A stretch of 64,000 nucleotides of DNA from Candidatus Onthenecus intestinigallinarum (GTDB taxonomy: Bacteria > Bacillota > Clostridia > Christensenellales > Aristaeellaceae), in NCBI GenBank assembly GCA_018713325.1, contig DVFJ01000030.1, positions 1 to 64,000 of the forward strand, given 5' to 3'. Made by a program: the position numbers and the translations under genes. Of this stretch, positions 21,752 to 29,515 are shown in pieces; position 1 is the stretch's first letter, and the number at the start of each line of letters is the position of its first letter. Below the pieces are notes generated by a model. That model saw only the letters and a program-made list of their open reading frames with translations. It was not told the DNA's origin and ran no database searches.

Positions 21752-23164
21752 CTATTCGCGCCCTTCGTCGCCCGGGCGCACGGGATGGGAGAAGGCGTCC
21801 TCCTTCTTGACGCGCGGCGAAAGCCCCCTGACGGACTCCTCGCGCGGGTCGAAGAACGCCGCCAGACGGCTGCGCTTCTTGGGCCCGCCCTGCGCGCGGT
21901 TGTCCAGCCGCTCGCGCAGCCGGTCGACCATCGACAGCTTCGTGCGCGTGCCCGGCACGCGGATGTCCGACATGCGCGCCACCGGATGCGCAGAGGTATT
22001 CTCCCAGTCGGGCCACTGCGGCGCGTCCGGCAGTTCCTCGGCCTGCGCCGGCGCCTCCGTGATGAGAGCGATGTCCTCCGCGGGATTCACTTCTGACCTG
22101 GGCTCGGGTTCCGGAGCGGGTTCAGGCTCCGGCTTAGACTGGGATTCCCCGGCTCCGCGTCTACGGCGGCGGGGACGCGGACTGGCCGGCTCGGACGCCG
22201 GTTCTCCGGCGTGCATGCCCAGCGCTGTCAGCATCTCGGGCGCGTCATAGGGCGCAAAGGGATCGAAAGCAGGAACAGCTTCGACGTCTTGCTGCGGTGC
22301 GTCGGGGCGTCCGAAGCGCTGGCGCAGGTTCTCGTCGCGGCGTGCATCATCTGGCATATCCGCCACCTCCTCCGCGGGCTGATCATAGGCGGGTTCAGGC
22401 TGCTGCTCGTATGCGGGTTCGGGTTCATAGGCGGACTGCTGCTCATATACGGGCTCGGGCTCATAGGCGGGTTGCTGCTCATATACGGGCTCGGGCTCAT
22501 AGGCGGGCTGCTGCTCGTATACGGGTTCGGGCTCATAGGCGGGCTGCTGCTCGTATACGGGATCGGGTTCATAGGCGGGCTGCTGCTCGTATGCGGGCTC
22601 GGGCTGATAGACGGGCTGCTGCTCGTATACGGATTCGGGCTGATAGACGGGCTGCTGCTCGTATACGGATTCGGGCTGATAGACGGGCTGCTGTTCGTAG
22701 ACGGGTTGCGCGTCGTAGCGCTGGCCGGGATAGGCGCCCAGCGCCTCTTCGGGCACGGCCTGCGCCTGTGCAAAGGCGGCACGCTGCTGCTCCTCATCCA
22801 GCTCCAGGGGCTCTTTGCGCACGGCGGGCATCCGGCGGGTCTGCTGAAGCGGCGCGTCCGGGCCGTCCGGCTGTGGGTGCGCCTCGTCACGGCGGCCCAC
22901 GCCGAACAGGCGGAGCAGACCGCGCTTGAAGCGGCGCGCGCGCGTGGCCCAGACGTGGTAGGGCTGCCAGCGCAACAGCCAGATCAGCCAGTCCACGACC
23001 AGGCCGCCTGCGACGAGCACCAGCACGATGAACAGCCAGTTGTTGCCCAAAAAGGCCAACAGGCCCCGGTCGCCGCCGCTCTGCACGAGCGTGACGATGC
23101 TGCCGACGGCGCTTTGCACCCAACTGAGCAGCACGCTGAAGAGCGTATCGGCAAAAGCCCCCAT
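21752..23164 (-). CDS. Membrane-anchored protein with Tyr/Gln/Pro 12-residue repeats
   Basis: 470 residues. Two hydrophobic segments near the N-terminus (about 5-25 and 40-62) are followed by a basic patch. Then comes a disordered region with nine near-perfect 12-residue units of the type VYEQQPAYEPEP (residues about 155-262). The tail is rich in Pro, Glu and Arg and ends in a basic conserved-looking stretch. It follows the CdaR-like gene by 11 bp and shares its operon. The repeats may be an extended cytoplasmic linker or polymerising scaffold. Family and function are not recognised. Confidence 0.7.
   Translation of the reverse strand: MGAFADTLFSVLLSWVQSAVGSIVTLVQSGGDRGLLAFLGNNWLFIVLVLVAGGLVVDWLIWLLRWQPYHVWATRARRFKRGLLRLFGVGRRDEAHPQPDGPDAPLQQTRRMPAVRKEPLELDEEQQRAAFAQAQAVPEEALGAYPGQRYDAQPVYEQQPVYQPESVYEQQPVYQPESVYEQQPVYQPEPAYEQQPAYEPDPVYEQQPAYEPEPVYEQQPAYEPEPVYEQQPAYEPEPVYEQQSAYEPEPAYEQQPEPAYDQPAEEVADMPDDARRDENLRQRFGRPDAPQQDVEAVPAFDPFAPYDAPEMLTALGMHAGEPASEPASPRPRRRRRGAGESQSKPEPEPAPEPEPRSEVNPAEDIALITEAPAQAEELPDAPQWPDWENTSAHPVARMSDIRVPGTRTKLSMVDRLRERLDNRAQGGPKKRSRLAAFFDPREESVRGLSPRVKKEDAFSHPVRPGDEGRE
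22388..22702. repeat. 36-bp in-frame tandem repeat, nine copies of YEQQ
   Basis: YEQQ codons recur every 36 bp from 22699 down to 22411. Unit types cluster: VYEQQPVYQPES at the start, VYEQQPAYEPEP in the middle. This points to stepwise local duplication. It is protein-coding and without spacers, so it is not a CRISPR array. Confidence 0.92.
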
Positions 23165-23175
23165 GGTTCCCTCCG

Positions 23176-24519
23176 TTACTTCGCTTCGGTGATGGTGACG
23201 GCCACGGACGTGTTGGCCAGTGCACAGCTGAAAGCCGGCGCATTGTCGATGCGGCACTGTACGGGCAGTTCGTACTGTCCGGGCGCCAGGCCGGAGACGT
23301 CGACGTACAACTGCACGTCCTCGGCCGTGACGGTCTGGATGAAGGAATAGCCGCCCGTCAGCTGCACGGTCGTGCGGGTGACATCCAGACGTACGGTGCG
23401 ATCGTCCGCCGCGCCCTGTACGGTGATGGCGACATTTTTGAACGTGCGCTCGCGCTGCTGCTCGACGATATCGGCGGTGATGAGCACCTCGCTGACGCTG
23501 ACGTACTGCAGGTCAGGCATGCGGTGCAGCTGCACGGCCCCGGTCACGGTTTCGGATGCGTCCTCGACGCTGAGCTGTCCGGCGGCAATGGCAGAGGTAA
23601 GCGTTTCGAGCACAGCCGCGTCGCCGGCCACGCGCACGGATGCGGGAGAGGCGACGACGCTGTCGACCTGATAGCCGGTGGCGGGGTCGCCCGTAACGGC
23701 GGTGGAGACGTCGACGGGCAGATCTATGCAGGGATAGACGTCAGTCTCGATGGTGATGGAGTCGATGATGACCGATTGATTGGTGATCTCAATCAGCGGC
23801 GAGTCGATGACGTTGCCGTCGGCGTCCTGCAACTCGATGGCGACGGCGTTGCGCTGGGTCTTGGGCGACTTCGTGAGCGTGGCCAGGTCCAGGGTGGCCA
23901 CGGCGCGCGTGACCTTGGAGACGAGCGTCCGGGGACCGCCGATGGCCACATAGGAGGGATCGGAGCGGGAGGTGTCGGCCCACAGGCCATCCGCCAGCGC
24001 GCCGGTCGTCTCCACGACGACGGGGATGCGTTCGCGCAGGGCGTACTCATCCACGTTGACCGTGACGCTGGCGGGCACAACCTCGAGCACGCGGCCATAC
24101 GAGGTGGAGGTTGTGACCTCGACCTCCTGCGTGCCGGCGGCGCGGATGCGCGTCAGATCGATACGCGGGTTGTAGCTGGAGCCGGTAGCGCGGCTGTAGT
24201 TGGCCTGGGGCACCTCCACGCGCATGCGCACGGTGGGGATGAGCGAGGCGACGTCGTCCAGGACGATGAAGCCGCGCGTGCGCAGCGTGTCGGCGCCGGT
24301 GACGGTGACTTCCACGTCCTGGAAGATCTTTTCGCGCAACAGCGTGCCGTCGGAGGCGATGAGTACGCCCCACAGGAAGACTGCGATCAGCACAGAGAAG
24401 ATGCGTAAAAACCAATTGCTGGAGAGGATGCCGCGCACACGGCGGGCAAAGCGCGCAAGGCGCGTATTTTTCTCCTTCTTGGGCAGCAGGTCACTCTTTT
24501 TGATCGGGCCGTTCATCAT
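23176..24519 (-). CDS. cdaR: YbbR/CdaR-type regulator of diadenylate cyclase
   Basis: 447 residues: a basic cytoplasmic N-terminus, one membrane helix (about 35-55, NWFLRIFSVLIAVFLWGVLIAS), then an extracellular chain of about four YbbR beta-domains (repeats such as VTVTGADTLRTRGF, VRMRVEVPQANY, VPASVTVNVDEY, ASPASVRVAGDAAVL). In B. subtilis CdaR is the membrane partner that modulates CdaA. Here its start lies inside the end of cdaA (overlap about 29 bp), so the two are coupled. The glmM that often follows in Firmicutes is absent. Confidence 0.9.
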   Translation of the reverse strand: MMNGPIKKSDLLPKKEKNTRLARFARRVRGILSSNWFLRIFSVLIAVFLWGVLIASDGTLLREKIFQDVEVTVTGADTLRTRGFIVLDDVASLIPTVRMRVEVPQANYSRATGSSYNPRIDLTRIRAAGTQEVEVTTSTSYGRVLEVVPASVTVNVDEYALRERIPVVVETTGALADGLWADTSRSDPSYVAIGGPRTLVSKVTRAVATLDLATLTKSPKTQRNAVAIELQDADGNVIDSPLIEITNQSVIIDSITIETDVYPCIDLPVDVSTAVTGDPATGYQVDSVVASPASVRVAGDAAVLETLTSAIAAGQLSVEDASETVTGAVQLHRMPDLQYVSVSEVLITADIVEQQRERTFKNVAITVQGAADDRTVRLDVTRTTVQLTGGYSFIQTVTAEDVQLYVDVSGLAPGQYELPVQCRIDNAPAFSCALANTSVAVTITEAK

Positions 24520-25372
24520 GGCGCTGCCTCCTCTTGAAGAAGTTCATCAGCGAGGGAACCTGCTGATCCTGGTCCTTGGCGTCGTAGAGTTCGTGCAAGA
24601 TCTGGCCGATGCCGCGCGCGTCCAGGTGGCGCGTCAGCTTGCCGCCGCGCGCCATGGAGACGATGCCCGTCTCCTCTGAGACGATGAAGACCGTGGCGTC
24701 GGTCGTCTCCGATACGCCCAGGCCGGCGCGGTGGCGGGTGCCCAGGTCGCGGCTGATGCCCGTGCCCTCGGACAGGTTGAGCAGGCATGCCGCGGCCACC
24801 ACCCGGTCGCCGCGGATGACGACCGCGCCGTCGTGCAGCGGGGTGTTGGGCTCGAAGATGTTTTCCAGCAGCGGCTGGGAGATGACGCCGTCCACGCGCG
24901 TGCCGGTGTTGATGATCTCGTTGAGCGGCGTGCGCCGCTCGATGACGATCAGCGCGCCCACGCGCCGCTTGGCCATGTTGAGCAGGGCGCGCGTCATCTC
25001 GCTGACGATCAGCGCGACCTCGATCTCCTTGTCGTCGGTCTTGACGCGCTCAAAGAGCGAGGAGTTGCCGATGCCCTCGAGCATGCGGCGAATTTCCGGC
25101 TGGAAGACGACGATCAGTACCACGGGACCGGCGCTGATGACCCACTGCAGCAGCGCGCTGAGCGTGCGCATGCCGAACAGATCGGACAGCCATGAGGCCA
25201 GCAGCAGCACCACGATGCCCTTGGCCACCTGGCTCACGCGCGTCTGGCGCGTGTACTTGAGCAGCTGGTAGACGAGAAACGCGACGATCAGGATGTCGAT
25301 ATAGTCGGCCAGACGAGGGCGGTTGAAGATATTCCAGACGATGGTTGACAGTTCTTCCCACAATTCAGTCAA
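24491..25372 (-). CDS. cdaA: Diadenylate cyclase CdaA (c-di-AMP synthase)
   Basis: About 293 residues with three N-terminal membrane helices (DYIDILIVAFLVYQLL; AKGIVVLLLASWLSDLFG; LSALLQWVISAGPVVLIVVF) and a DAC domain. The DGA motif (LHDGAVVI, about residue 182) and RHR motif (LGTRHRAGLG, about residue 212) needed to condense two ATP into c-di-AMP are intact. TTG 25372 is best spaced from GGGGG; GTG 25378 is the alternative. It heads an operon with cdaR, a repeat protein, a mannosyltransferase and rsmF. c-di-AMP controls potassium and osmotic balance and wall growth in Firmicutes. Confidence 0.94.
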   Translation of the reverse strand: MTELWEELSTIVWNIFNRPRLADYIDILIVAFLVYQLLKYTRQTRVSQVAKGIVVLLLASWLSDLFGMRTLSALLQWVISAGPVVLIVVFQPEIRRMLEGIGNSSLFERVKTDDKEIEVALIVSEMTRALLNMAKRRVGALIVIERRTPLNEIINTGTRVDGVISQPLLENIFEPNTPLHDGAVVIRGDRVVAAACLLNLSEGTGISRDLGTRHRAGLGVSETTDATVFIVSEETGIVSMARGGKLTRHLDARGIGQILHELYDAKDQDQQVPSLMNFFKRRQRHDERPDQKE

Positions 25373-25566
25373 GCGCACGTCCCCCGCTTTCTTTGGCGTA
25401 AACCGGCGCAGATGCGCCGTGAAATGCCCGTTTTTTGGAGTTTCTCTCTCTATTATACTACAGCGCCGGGCATCCTTGTAGGGTGCGGGCAAACTTTTTT
25501 GCGCGCCGCCCGGCGGCACGCTCTCCAAAATAGACGAATCAGGCGGGCGCGGGGTTCCCGCAAAAT

Positions 25567-25605
25567 AAAAAAGCAGCGGCGCGGCAGAAGATTCTGCCGC
25601 GCCGC
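25567..25605 (-). terminator. Terminator after the DUF378 gene
   Basis: A 13-bp perfect stem (GCGGCGCGGCAGA/TCTGCCGCGCCGC) followed on the minus strand by TGCTTTTTT. Confidence 0.9.
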
Positions 25606-25609
25606 CGGC

Positions 25610-25807
25610 TCACTGGGCGATTTCGCGGTCCCTGAACAGCAGCGTGATCGACCACAGGCCCGCCGCGCCGACCAGCCCGTAGACGATGCGGCTGATCGCC
25701 GCGCCCTGTCCGCCGAACAGGTAGGCCACCAGGTCAAACTGGAACAGCCCGATGAGGCCCCAGTTGATCGCGCCGATGATGACCAGCAGCAGCGAAAGAC
25801 GATCCAT
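25610..25807 (-). CDS. DUF378 family small membrane protein
   Basis: A 65-residue protein with two membrane helices (LSLLLVIIGAINWGLIGLF and IVYGLVGAAGLWSITLLF), carrying the family signature GAINWGLIGLFQFDLVAYLFG. Function unknown; widespread in bacteria. The second ATG at 25807 is preferred because GGGAG is then 9 bp away; one at 25813 would be too close. It is a single gene with its own terminator. Confidence 0.88.
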   Translation of the reverse strand: MDRLSLLLVIIGAINWGLIGLFQFDLVAYLFGGQGAAISRIVYGLVGAAGLWSITLLFRDREIAQ

Positions 25808-25894
25808 GCACATCCACTCCCTTTCGGTCTTGCTCTCGCTTACGCAGCTAGCATGACCCGGGAGCAGGGAAAATATCCCCTTGTGCGGAAAAAA

Positions 25895-26203
25895 TCAGGC
25901 GTCGGTGAGCGGATTGCGCGCATGCCGCCTGGGCGCGTCGGGCGCGATGAGCTCGATCTCCATACGCGTAAAGGAAATAGATTCCAGAAAGTGGTCCTGG
26001 GTGAAGTGCGTGCGGCCGAATTCCTGAAATTCGTTTTCGTTCTTGCGCAGCCACAGCGGGCGCGGCACGTCGAAGCGGCGGCACAGCAAGAGCAGCGCCT
26101 CGTCCGGGCTGTGCGGATCGCAGGGCACGGTCTCGCTGCGGACGATGCGTCCGCCCTTGACGATGCGCCCCCACAGGCGCGCCTGACCGGTCGTATCGGG
26201 CAT
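25895..26203 (-). CDS. Hypothetical protein (small clostridial family)
   Basis: A 102-residue soluble protein (MPDTTGQARLWGRIVKGGRIVRS...PHSPDEALLLLCRRFDVPRPLWLRKNENEFQEFGRTHFTQDHFLESISFTRMEIELI). The strongly patterned C-terminal half suggests a conserved fold, and I recall similar short proteins in Clostridia, but I cannot name a family or function. GGGAGA precedes the ATG at 26203. It is divergent from comB with 141 bp between. Confidence 0.7.
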   Translation of the reverse strand: MPDTTGQARLWGRIVKGGRIVRSETVPCDPHSPDEALLLLCRRFDVPRPLWLRKNENEFQEFGRTHFTQDHFLESISFTRMEIELIAPDAPRRHARNPLTDA

Positions 26204-26301
26204 GGGTACAGATCTCCCTTCCGGCGCGGAGAGCCGCGCGTTGCAGTCATTATGCCAGATTTTCGCGCCGCGCGCAAGCGGGAAAAGCATGCTTGCGCGA
26301 T

Positions 26302-26311
26302 ATGGTATAAT
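26302..26311 (+). promoter_or_regulatory. Extended -10 promoter of comB
   Basis: TGGTATAAT-type extended -10 with TATAAT at 26306-26311, 33 bp before the start codon. No good -35 is visible. Confidence 0.6.
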
Positions 26312-26344
26312 GGGGGCGGATAGGCAACGGATGAAAAGGCGGGG

Positions 26345-27064
26345 ATGCACATGGATATTTCGCTGTTCATGACGCCGCTGGAGACGCGGCCCGCGCTGCT
26401 TGCGGGCGCGGCGGCGGTCGTCATCGACGCGCTGCGCATGACCAGCACGTCGGCGACGGCCTTTGCCAACGGCTGCGCGGCGCTCTACGCCGTGCGAGAG
26501 GTGGAGGAGGCGCGCGCCCTGCGCGCCAGCGTGCCGGATGCGCTGCTGGGTGGCGAGCGTCACGGCGTGCTGATCGAGGGGTTTGATCTGGACAACTCGC
26601 CGCTGAGCTTTTCGCGCGCGCGCGTCGCGGGCCGGCGGCTGATCATGACCACCACCAACGGCACCTGGGCGATCACGGGCGTGGCGGCCGCGCGGCGCGT
26701 GCTGCTGGGCGCGTTCGTCAACGCCTCGGCCGTCGCGCGCGCGCTGCTGGACGAGCGGTCGGTCGTCATCCAGTGCGCGGGCACGGACGACCGCCTGTCG
26801 CTGGAGGACGTGCTCGCGGGCGGCGCGATCGTGGAGCGGCTGCTCGCGCTGGGCGCACAGGCGCACCTGGACGACGCGGCGCAGGCGGCGCTGACGCTGT
26901 GGCGCGCGCAGGGGGCGGACCTGCACGCGGCGCTGCGCGACACGCACCACTACAACGTCATGCTGCGCGGCGGGCAGCGCGCGGACCTGGACTTCTGTCT
27001 GCGCACGGACGTGCTGGACGCGGTGCCGGTGCGCGGCGCGGACGGTTGGTTCCACGTCGAATAG
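26345..27064 (+). CDS. comB: 2-phosphosulfolactate phosphatase, ComB family
   Basis: 239 residues matching ComB: AVVIDALRMTSTSATAFANG (metal-binding Asp and conserved Arg), LLGGERHG, FDLDNSPLSF, TTTNGTWAI and IQCAG. ComB dephosphorylates 2-phosphosulfolactate to sulfolactate in methanogen coenzyme M synthesis; many Clostridia carry the gene without the rest of that path. No comA or comC is seen nearby, so the physiological substrate here may differ. The start at 26345 has a GGCGGGG site; a second in-frame ATG follows at 26351. Confidence 0.87.
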   Translation: MHMDISLFMTPLETRPALLAGAAAVVIDALRMTSTSATAFANGCAALYAVREVEEARALRASVPDALLGGERHGVLIEGFDLDNSPLSFSRARVAGRRLIMTTTNGTWAITGVAAARRVLLGAFVNASAVARALLDERSVVIQCAGTDDRLSLEDVLAGGAIVERLLALGAQAHLDDAAQAALTLWRAQGADLHAALRDTHHYNVMLRGGQRADLDFCLRTDVLDAVPVRGADGWFHVE

Positions 27065-27175
27065 ACGGGTACGCCGCTTCCTCAAAAATTTTTTCCCTTT
27101 TCCAAAACACTTTGGGCCGCCCGCGCGTTGTAGGGGTGTAAGCACGCTGAACAAGGACGCGGGAGGCAAACGCAG

Positions 27176-27307
27176 ATGAGATGGTATGAGGCTTGGATGC
27201 GATTCTGGCGCGGGCGAGAGCTGCCGCCCTGCGGGCGTGGCGAGCTGTGGGTGCGCGACGGGCTGGCCCTGCGCGTGCGCACGGGCAGGGGACGGCGCCA
27301 TGCATGA
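27176..27307 (+). CDS. Small basic hypothetical ORF upstream of the sigma-factor gene
   Basis: A 43-residue frame (MRWYEAWMRFWRGRELPPCGRGELWV...). It is preceded by a good GGGAGG at 27161-27166, nine bases from the ATG. Its last 8 bp overlap the start of the sigma-factor gene, so it may be a leader peptide that couples translation, or a real small Arg/Trp-rich protein. No homologue recognised. The short length makes it tentative, but the ribosome site and overlap argue for translation. Confidence 0.5.
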   Translation: MRWYEAWMRFWRGRELPPCGRGELWVRDGLALRVRTGRGRRHA

Positions 27308-27767
27308 GCCGGACTACGGCCTGATGTCGTACGAGCGGCTGATGCGCTACGCGCTGCGCCTGACCGGGCGGCGCGCGGACGCGGAGGATCTCGTGCAGAC
27401 GGCCTACCTGCGCGCGCTCGAGCACGGGGACGCGCTGTACGATCAGGGACCGGAGGCGTGGAGCGCATGGCTGCACCGCACGGTGCGCAACGCGTTCATC
27501 GACCAGTGCAGGCGGCGCGCGCGGCAGGTGCTCACGCAGGAGGAGCCCCAGGCGGCCTGGGAGGACGACCTGACCGGCCTGGAGGTGCGCGACCTGCTCT
27601 CGCGCCTGCCCGAACACCTGGCCGAGCCCCTGCGCCTGCGCTGCCTGGAGGGCCTGAACAGCACGCAGATCGCCGAGCGGCTGCACATGCCCGCCGCGAC
27701 GGTGCGCACGCGGCTGCGCGCGGCGGCGATGCTCATGAAAAAGTGGAAAGGGGAAGGCAAACTATGA
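27300..27767 (+). CDS. RNA polymerase sigma factor, ECF (sigma-70) family
   Basis: A 155-residue protein with sigma region 2 (LMRYALRLTGRRADAEDLVQTAYLRALEHG, about residues 14-43; WSAWLHRTVRNAFIDQCRRRAR at about 56-77) and region 4 (LPEHLAEPLRLRCLEGLNSTQIAERLHMPAATVRTRLRAA, about 105-145). No region 1.1 or 3. ECF factors usually sit next to a membrane anti-sigma gene; none is here. Its start overlaps the small ORF upstream, and its stop overlaps the start of the next gene by 4 bp (ATGA), so the three form a coupled unit. Target promoters are unknown. Confidence 0.9.
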   Translation: MHEPDYGLMSYERLMRYALRLTGRRADAEDLVQTAYLRALEHGDALYDQGPEAWSAWLHRTVRNAFIDQCRRRARQVLTQEEPQAAWEDDLTGLEVRDLLSRLPEHLAEPLRLRCLEGLNSTQIAERLHMPAATVRTRLRAAAMLMKKWKGEGKL

Positions 27768-28951
27768 AGACGATCATTCGCAACGTCGCGCTGCTGGACG
27801 CGCGGGCAGTGCCGGAGGAACTGGCCGGGGAGATCGAGCGCATCGAGAACGTGGCGGCGCTGCTGCTCTCGGAGCGCGCGGCGGGGCTGCTGGCGGGCGC
27901 GCGCCTGTCGAACGTGGCCTCGGCGACGACCGTGCCGGACGGCGTGGGGCTGATGCTTCAAAACGGGCAGACGACGCTGTCGGCCGCGCCGGGGGAGGGC
28001 AGGCGCTTCCTGCTGGTCAACGGCGAGCTGCAGCTCGACCCGGCGATGACGCCGGAGCAGATCCGCGCGCAGATCGCCGGGGGCACGGTCAACGGACAGG
28101 TGCTGGGCAGCGCGTCGCAGGCGGCGGCGCTGCTGGAGGCGGGCGTACAGGTCAACGGGCGCATGCACGCGATCCCGGACGGCTGGCAGGCGCGCCGGAG
28201 CAAGAGCCCCATGACGCTGGCGGAGGCGCAGGCGCTGGCGGGCAAAAGCGTGTACCTATGCGGACGCACGCTGCTGGAGGCGGGCGTGCCCGGGGCGCTG
28301 GCGGCCGGCGGCGCGCGCCTGGCCGGCGGGAAGGTGCTGTGCTATGCGGGCGACGCGCAGGACCTGGGCCGCGTCTACGCGGGCGATCTGGGCGCGTGCA
28401 CGTTCGTGCCGGATGGCGCCGCGGTGCTGCGGGACCTGGACGTGAGCGCGCGCACGGCCTTCCGCCTGCGCGGCAGCCTCTACCTCACGGGCGACCTGAC
28501 GCTGCGCGAGGACGTGCGCGAGGAGCACCTGGCGGGCCTGCAGGCGCTGCGCGTGCAGGGGCATGCGCTCGTGCCGCTCTCGCTCATGGACGCGATGCTG
28601 GCGCGCGCGCAGGGCGAGGTCGACTGGGTGCCCTACGAGGGGAGGCTCGTCTTCAACGACGCGCAGATGGCGCTCACGCCCGAGACGCTTTCGCAGGCGG
28701 ACGGGCCCGTGGCGCTCTATAACGGCGGCGCGCTGACCGTCGACGCGGCGATCGAGCCGAAGGCGCTGCGCGAGCGCGTGACGCTGCTGTACAACGACGG
28801 CGCGTGCATCGCCTCCACGGAGGCGCAGGCGGCGCTGCGCCCGGTGACGGTGGGCGGCGGCGTGTTCTCCGATCCCGAGGAAGCGGCCGAGGAAGCGGCC
28901 GATCTCCAGGATGTGCGCGTGATAGGCAACATCGCGACGCTGACGCTGTAA
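27764..28951 (+). CDS. Hypothetical protein coupled to the ECF sigma factor
   Basis: 395 residues, soluble, no signal peptide or membrane segment. It begins MKTIIRNVALLDARAVPEELAGEIERIENVAALLLSERA. Later parts contain repeated short beta-strand/turn patterns (for example FRLRGSLYLTGDLTLREDVREEHLAGLQALRVQG), suggesting a beta-solenoid somewhat like bactofilins or polymer-forming proteins; this is an impression, not a match. Coupled by ATGA to the sigma gene, it could regulate the factor or be its effector. Ends AEEAADLQDVRVIGNIATLTL. No family recognised. Confidence 0.72.
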   Translation: MKTIIRNVALLDARAVPEELAGEIERIENVAALLLSERAAGLLAGARLSNVASATTVPDGVGLMLQNGQTTLSAAPGEGRRFLLVNGELQLDPAMTPEQIRAQIAGGTVNGQVLGSASQAAALLEAGVQVNGRMHAIPDGWQARRSKSPMTLAEAQALAGKSVYLCGRTLLEAGVPGALAAGGARLAGGKVLCYAGDAQDLGRVYAGDLGACTFVPDGAAVLRDLDVSARTAFRLRGSLYLTGDLTLREDVREEHLAGLQALRVQGHALVPLSLMDAMLARAQGEVDWVPYEGRLVFNDAQMALTPETLSQADGPVALYNGGALTVDAAIEPKALRERVTLLYNDGACIASTEAQAALRPVTVGGGVFSDPEEAAEEAADLQDVRVIGNIATLTL

Positions 28952-28973
28952 GACCCGGCCGGGCGGAGAGGGG

Positions 28974-29447
28974 ATGAACAGCATGGAACTGCTCACGGAG
29001 CGCTGCCGGGTCCGGCCGTTTCGGCCGGAGGACGCGGACGCGCTGCACGCGGCGCTCTCGGACCCCGAGGTCATGCGCCATGTCGAGCCGCCCTTTACCC
29101 TGGACAGGACGCGGGCGTTCGTGCGGGAGGCGGGCCTGTGCGCGCCGCCGCGCGTCTTCGCCGTCGTCTGGCGGGCGACGGGCCGGGTGATCGGGCACGT
29201 GATTTTTCATGCCTTCGACGGCGCGGACTATGAGATCGGCTGGGTCCTGCGCCGGGATTTTTGGGGCATGGGCATCGCGGACGAGCTGACCCGCGCGCTG
29301 CTGCTGCAGGCCGGGCGGCAGGGCGCCGAAGGCTGCGTCATCGAGTGCGTGCCGGAGCAGACGGCCAGCCGCCGGATCGCCCTGCGTCACGGATTCGCCT
29401 ATGTGGGCCGGGCGGACGGCCTCGACCGGTACCGGCGCGCGCTGTAA
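28974..29447 (+). CDS. GNAT N-acetyltransferase (RimJ/RimL type)
   Basis: 157 residues with the RimJ/RimL-like acetyltransferase pattern: ELLTERCRVRPFRPEDADALHAALSDPEVMRHVEPP at the start, IGWVLRRDFWGMGIADELTRALL for the acetyl-CoA loop region, and IECVPEQTASRRIALRHGFAYVG near the end. It probably acetylates a small molecule or protein N-terminus. A GAGAGGGG site precedes the ATG at 28974. It follows the sigma operon by 22 bp and may be its last gene. Substrate unknown. Confidence 0.85.
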   Translation: MNSMELLTERCRVRPFRPEDADALHAALSDPEVMRHVEPPFTLDRTRAFVREAGLCAPPRVFAVVWRATGRVIGHVIFHAFDGADYEIGWVLRRDFWGMGIADELTRALLLQAGRQGAEGCVIECVPEQTASRRIALRHGFAYVGRADGLDRYRRAL

Positions 29448-29463
29448 CCCCTGCAAAAACGCA

Positions 29464-29511
29464 AACACCCCCGACCCGTGGAGCGCCACGGGCCAGGGGG
29501 TGTTGTTTTTT
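29464..29511. terminator. Bidirectional terminator between the GNAT gene and mnmG
   Basis: A long stem (AACACCCCC-x-ACCCGTGG pairing with CCACGGG-CC-AGGGGGTGTT, loop AGCG) followed by GTTTTTT on the plus strand; the minus strand also has a T-rich 3' side. Confidence 0.88.
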
Positions 29512-29515
29512 GCGC

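Noticed and set aside
18852-22250. A 1132-codon plus-strand open frame across rsmF and the PIG-V gene
   Set aside because: It is opposite genes with clear catalytic motifs and has the Arg/Gln-rich composition expected of an antisense frame in high-GC DNA.
22388-22702. Regularly spaced repeats that might be read as a CRISPR array
   Set aside because: There are no unique spacers, the period is a multiple of three, and it encodes a regular protein repeat within an intact gene.
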